Assembly: GCA_031370745.1 (NCBI GenBank)
Contig: JANMQX010000416.1
Span: 1 to 8,087, forward strand
Length of the DNA stretch: 8,087 bases
From: JAENVT01 sp031370745
GTDB taxonomy: Bacteria > Actinomycetota > Acidimicrobiia > Acidimicrobiales > Ilumatobacteraceae
Reading direction: 5' to 3'
A program made the position numbers and the translations under genes. The notes beneath the pieces are model-generated. The model was not told the DNA's origin. It saw only the letters and a list, made by a program, of their open reading frames with translations, and searched no databases. Below are positions 5,728-8,087 of this stretch, in pieces. Position 1 is the first letter of the stretch; every line of letters starts with the position of its first letter.

Positions 5728-6189
5728 ATGGAAATCATCCGACACGACGATGGATCGTTGACCGTTCCCGTCGCACCCAACCGCCACGCGAATGACGACG
5801 AGGACACTGACACCCCGGTTGAGCAGCTTGCGACGACCATGGTGTTGCACCCGGGCGAGGGTGGCTACAGCGAGGCGCTGGCCCAGTGGGACGCACAGCA
5901 GAACCCGGATCACGAAGTCGTTTCCACCGCATCGGGCCGCGAACAGGCAATGCACGTCGTGCACGAGGTCGCCCAAGACCCTGATCACGTGGCCGAAGCC
6001 GTGGAGTCACTCGAGGATCCTGCTGCCAGCGCCGACGCTTTGCGTCATGTGCTGATCGGCGGAACGCCGTCGATCCAGGCGTTCGCCGGCGAGGTCGCCG
6101 AGGCTGAGGGGGGCGCCGAACTTCCTCATCACAAGGCCACCAAGATCATCGGTCAGGTTCTGGCGGAGATCGACACACACCAGTCGTAG
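5728..6189 (+). CDS. Conserved-looking small acidic protein of unknown function
   Basis: I do not recognise a family. The 153-residue product is soluble (no signal or membrane helix) and strongly acidic. It opens with a beta-like segment, MEIIRHDDGSLTVPV, then a charged loop (HANDDEDTDT). The remainder looks helical and rich in Ala, Glu, Val and His, for example REQAMHVVHEVAQDPDHVAE and HHKATKIIGQVLAEID. Codon use matches the neighbours and the frame is clean, so it is likely a real gene. ATG 5728 has no Shine-Dalgarno, and TACATG (5716-5721) lies six bases before it, an imperfect version of the leaderless -10 seen at other starts here. It follows the aldo/keto reductase by 29 bases and could also be read from that transcript. 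Confidence 0.75.
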   Translation: MEIIRHDDGSLTVPVAPNRHANDDEDTDTPVEQLATTMVLHPGEGGYSEALAQWDAQQNPDHEVVSTASGREQAMHVVHEVAQDPDHVAEAVESLEDPAASADALRHVLIGGTPSIQAFAGEVAEAEGGAELPHHKATKIIGQVLAEIDTHQS

Positions 6190-6196
6190 TCGACTG
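6181..6196. terminator. Small hairpin across convergent stop codons
   Basis: CAGTCG (6181-6186) and CGACTG (6191-6196) pair around TAGT, so the TAG stop of the upstream gene lies in the loop and the opposing VOC gene ends two bases beyond. Six pairs without a T-run make a weak terminator at best. Confidence 0.3.
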
Positions 6197-6197
6197 C

Positions 6198-6647
6198 TCA
6201 AGCCAGCGTTTTACCGATCGCCGTAGGCCGAGCGATCTCGGTCGCGTCGGTTCGCACCGCGTGGGTGTTGTGTTGGTCGGCGTAAGCATTTTCCATCGCG
6301 TCTGGGCGGTCCACTTGCAACAACGCGATCTCGGCGCCGCCGGGCGCGCCGAGCAGCGCAGCAAGGCCTTCCGGAGTGCCGAACGATCGCTCGTGGACAG
6401 TCCAACCATCCGCTTCCATCGCGTTGACCACCGAGTCGAGAATGTCAACGGCGTAGATGGGCAGCACCGATCCTGACGGTCGGTGATCGGCCAGGAGGAT
6501 GACCGGCGCCACTCCGAGATCGATCGCCGCGACATCGGCACCGAAGTGCTGGAACCTCCAACGCACGGATGCCCCAGGCATCGCCGACCATGTGGCGATG
6601 TCTCGATCGATGTCCGCCGACCCGACATACAGATATCGCAGGATCAC
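6198..6647 (-). CDS. VOC-superfamily protein coupled to the FAD hydroxylase
   Basis: A 149-residue protein with the glyoxalase-like fold: VILRYLYVGSADIDRDIATW opens the first module, AIDLGVAPVILLADHRPSG closes it, and YAVDILDSVVNAMEADGWTV and LLGAPGGAEIALLQVDRP form the second. Glu106 in GGAEIALLQ matches the usual last metal ligand, but the His partners are unclear, so metal binding is uncertain. The tail after residue 115 is polar and of unknown role. GTG 6647 lies four bases after the TAG of the FAD hydroxylase, so the pair is almost certainly translated from one message; starts further upstream would run into that gene. Enzymatic turnover of the hydroxylase product, or binding of its substrate, is a guess from context. 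The gene is unlike the other VOC protein in this window in length and motifs. Confidence 0.8.
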   Translation of the reverse strand: MILRYLYVGSADIDRDIATWSAMPGASVRWRFQHFGADVAAIDLGVAPVILLADHRPSGSVLPIYAVDILDSVVNAMEADGWTVHERSFGTPEGLAALLGAPGGAEIALLQVDRPDAMENAYADQHNTHAVRTDATEIARPTAIGKTLA

Positions 6648-6651
6648 GTTG

Positions 6652-7869
6652 CTAGTCCGGGTCGACGCCGGCGTAGGCGTAGGCGAACCAGCGGGCCAAT
6701 GTCGGGTCGTGTTGGAGGGCCGATATCCAGCCTTGACGCAGGCCGGCACCGAACGTGTCGCTGTCGTTCCGATCGACCGACCCATCCGAGCCGGCGAGGA
6801 TCAAACGCAACATCCACCGCGAGAACGCCTGCGTGCGCCATATCTGCGGAAGCCGCGTGTCGGAGTAGCGCGACAGGCGACCCCCGTCGCGGTTCTCGCC
6901 GAAGCGCTCGACGAGACCCTCGGCCAGCTCGACCGCATCTTGGATGGCCAAGTTCATGCCCTTGCCGCCGGCCGGTGTGATGACATGCGCGGCATCACCG
7001 GCAATGAACACGTTTCCATCCTGCATCGGCGTCGTCATGCGCATGCGTAGATCCACCAGCGATGGCTCGATGAACTGCACGTCGTCGAGCCGGCCCCGCA
7101 CCATCAGTCGTGTTGTCAGTTCGTCGCGCACGCGGGTTTCCGGCCAGTCGGCGATCGTGTCGGACGCGGGTACCTCGAGATAGAAACGCGTGAGAGTCGG
7201 AAGTCGCCGCATCTGCCCGGCAAAGCCACGCGGGTGAGCGGCATAGATCGTGTGTGGTTCCAACGGAGGTGTGGTGCCGAGAACGGCGAGCCATCTCACC
7301 GGCAACGATTGCTCGACGACCTTGCAGTTGCGAAGCGAGCCAGCGATCACGCCCCGGGCGCCGTCGCACCCGGCGACAGCCTGGCACTGAATAGACCCGG
7401 CCACGCCAGAGCCATCGCGAATCGACAGTGTGATTCCCTCCTCGTCGGGCCTCAGCCCGGTGACCTCCGTGCCGAAGCGGATGTCGCCATCGACAGCGAC
7501 CAGCGCGTCGCAGAGTCGGGCCACGAGCTCGTGTTGCGGGTACACGTAGTGCGGCCGATCGCCGGTCAAGGTTCCGTAGTCAAAGAGAACGCTTTCTTCG
7601 GGCGTGCGGAACTCGCAGCAATAATTTGTCTGGTCGAACTGCACGATGTTCGGCGCAAGGCCGACCGCTTTCAGCAGCTCGACGGTTCGGTACTCCAACT
7701 GGCCAGCCTTGGCGAGCATTTCCATCTGTGACCGGGCATGGCGTTCGAGCAACACGAAATCGATACCGGCGCGGCGCAACAGATGAGCAGCGACCAGGCC
7801 GGCCGGGCCCGCTCCGACGATGGCCACCGTCGTGACGTCGTCGCCAGCCGAACCCGTCGGGTCAGACAT
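6652..7869 (-). CDS. PobA-like (4-hydroxybenzoate 3-monooxygenase family) FAD aromatic hydroxylase
   Basis: Group A flavoprotein monooxygenase of 405 residues (PobA is about 394). The FAD-binding GxGxxG is GAGPAG at 19-24 with Glu42 after it, the DG motif is GCDGARG at 167-173, and the GD motif is GDAAHVITPAGGKGMNLA from 291. The middle segment TIYAAHPRGFAG through RFYLEVP follows PobA closely. Compared from memory with Pseudomonas PobA, Tyr201, Arg214, Arg220, Tyr222, Pro293 and Tyr385 have counterparts at Tyr209, Arg222, Arg228, Tyr230, Pro299 and Tyr399. Ser212, which contacts the substrate carboxylate, is Met220 here, and Arg42/Arg44 are Leu52/Lys54. The enzyme therefore likely hydroxylates a phenolic acid with NAD(P)H, but 4-hydroxybenzoate is not assured. 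ATG 7869 is the first good start. It heads a two-gene unit with the VOC protein. Confidence 0.88.
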   Translation of the reverse strand: MSDPTGSAGDDVTTVAIVGAGPAGLVAAHLLRRAGIDFVLLERHARSQMEMLAKAGQLEYRTVELLKAVGLAPNIVQFDQTNYCCEFRTPEESVLFDYGTLTGDRPHYVYPQHELVARLCDALVAVDGDIRFGTEVTGLRPDEEGITLSIRDGSGVAGSIQCQAVAGCDGARGVIAGSLRNCKVVEQSLPVRWLAVLGTTPPLEPHTIYAAHPRGFAGQMRRLPTLTRFYLEVPASDTIADWPETRVRDELTTRLMVRGRLDDVQFIEPSLVDLRMRMTTPMQDGNVFIAGDAAHVITPAGGKGMNLAIQDAVELAEGLVERFGENRDGGRLSRYSDTRLPQIWRTQAFSRWMLRLILAGSDGSVDRNDSDTFGAGLRQGWISALQHDPTLARWFAYAYAGVDPD

Positions 7870-7898
7870 CGATGCCAGAGCTGATCACCACAGGTCGG

Positions 7899-7904
7899 AG
7901 GGTA
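7899..7904 (-). promoter_or_regulatory. Possible -10 box for the FAD hydroxylase operon
   Basis: Minus-strand TACCCT (TAnnnT type) lies 29 bases before ATG 7869, giving a short leader with no clear Shine-Dalgarno. TAGACG about 19 bases upstream is a poor -35. Only the -10 resemblance and the intergenic location support it. Confidence 0.3.
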
Positions 7905-7978
7905 CAACGCTCGTCCTCCCCGCCGTCTAGCGCAGCATCGACACCACCTTCAGAACGCAGCGAGCGATGCCGGCGCCG

Positions 7979-7999
7979 CCTAGCAGGCACCCCGCTAGG
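7979..7999. repeat. Inverted repeat at the end of the partial gene
   Basis: CCTAGC (7979-7984) and GCTAGG (7994-7999) pair around a nine-base loop and span the stop codon at 7995-7997. No T-run follows on the minus strand, so a terminator role is doubtful. Confidence 0.3.
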
Positions 8000-8087
8000 G
8001 CAACGTGACGCCCGTGGTGATGTCGTCGATGGGCAGGTCGCCGTGGACGAAGGCGGTGACGCTGGCAGCAACCAGCTCGGCCGACCC
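7995..8087 (-). CDS. C-terminal end of an unidentified protein (partial)
   Basis: The last 30 codons and a TAG (7995-7997) of a minus-strand gene that starts beyond the window. It reads GSAELVAASVTAFVHGDLPI, then DDITTGVTLP. The run is open from the window edge, uses GC-rich third positions like its neighbours and has a mixed helical then acidic-loop composition, so it looks like real coding sequence. Too little is present to name a family. It is on the same strand as the FAD hydroxylase, 125 bases upstream of it. Confidence 0.55.
   Translation of the reverse strand, partial: GSAELVAASVTAFVHGDLPIDDITTGVTLP

Overview
This is a GC-rich window (roughly 60-65% G+C) from an actinobacterium-like genome, most plausibly Acidimicrobiia (Ilumatobacter-like). 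That is an inference from codon use, from TAnnnT -10 boxes that sit 6-7 bases before start codons with no ribosome binding site (leaderless genes), and from the gene families present. No rRNA, tRNA, CRISPR array or insertion sequence was seen.

Layout, left to right: (1) a lipid-anchored thioredoxin-fold protein (17-664, +) whose frame is interrupted only by a TGA. That TGA falls exactly where the first Cys of the CxxC active site belongs, and a hairpin with a GGTC tip follows at the spacing expected of a bacterial SECIS. I read it as one selenoprotein gene. (2) A convergent, broken remnant of a small proline-rich membrane protein (675-941, -). (3) A leaderless SDR39U1/TIGR01777 nucleotide-sugar-epimerase-like gene (1050-1946, +), facing (4) a VOC-domain protein and a YceI-family protein (minus strand, yceI first). 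(5) A 113-base divergent promoter region with a perfect TATAAT and two palindromes, shared with (6) a leaderless MarR regulator, which overlaps argJ by 4 bases and is followed by an unusual aldo/keto reductase. (7) A small acidic protein of unknown function (5728-6189, +). (8) On the minus strand, a PobA-like FAD aromatic hydroxylase (6652-7869) and a tightly linked VOC protein (6198-6647). (9) The last 30 codons of an unidentified minus-strand gene (7995-8087).

How the parts may work together: the MarR protein probably controls itself, the divergent yceI-VOC pair, and through translational overlap argJ. The FAD hydroxylase and its VOC partner look like a small aromatic-compound module. The selenoprotein would act outside the membrane as a thiol-disulfide reductase. 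The strongest unexpected signal is the in-frame TGA with its SECIS-like hairpin. A conventional gene finder would cut this gene to a 115-residue stub and lose the catalytic half.
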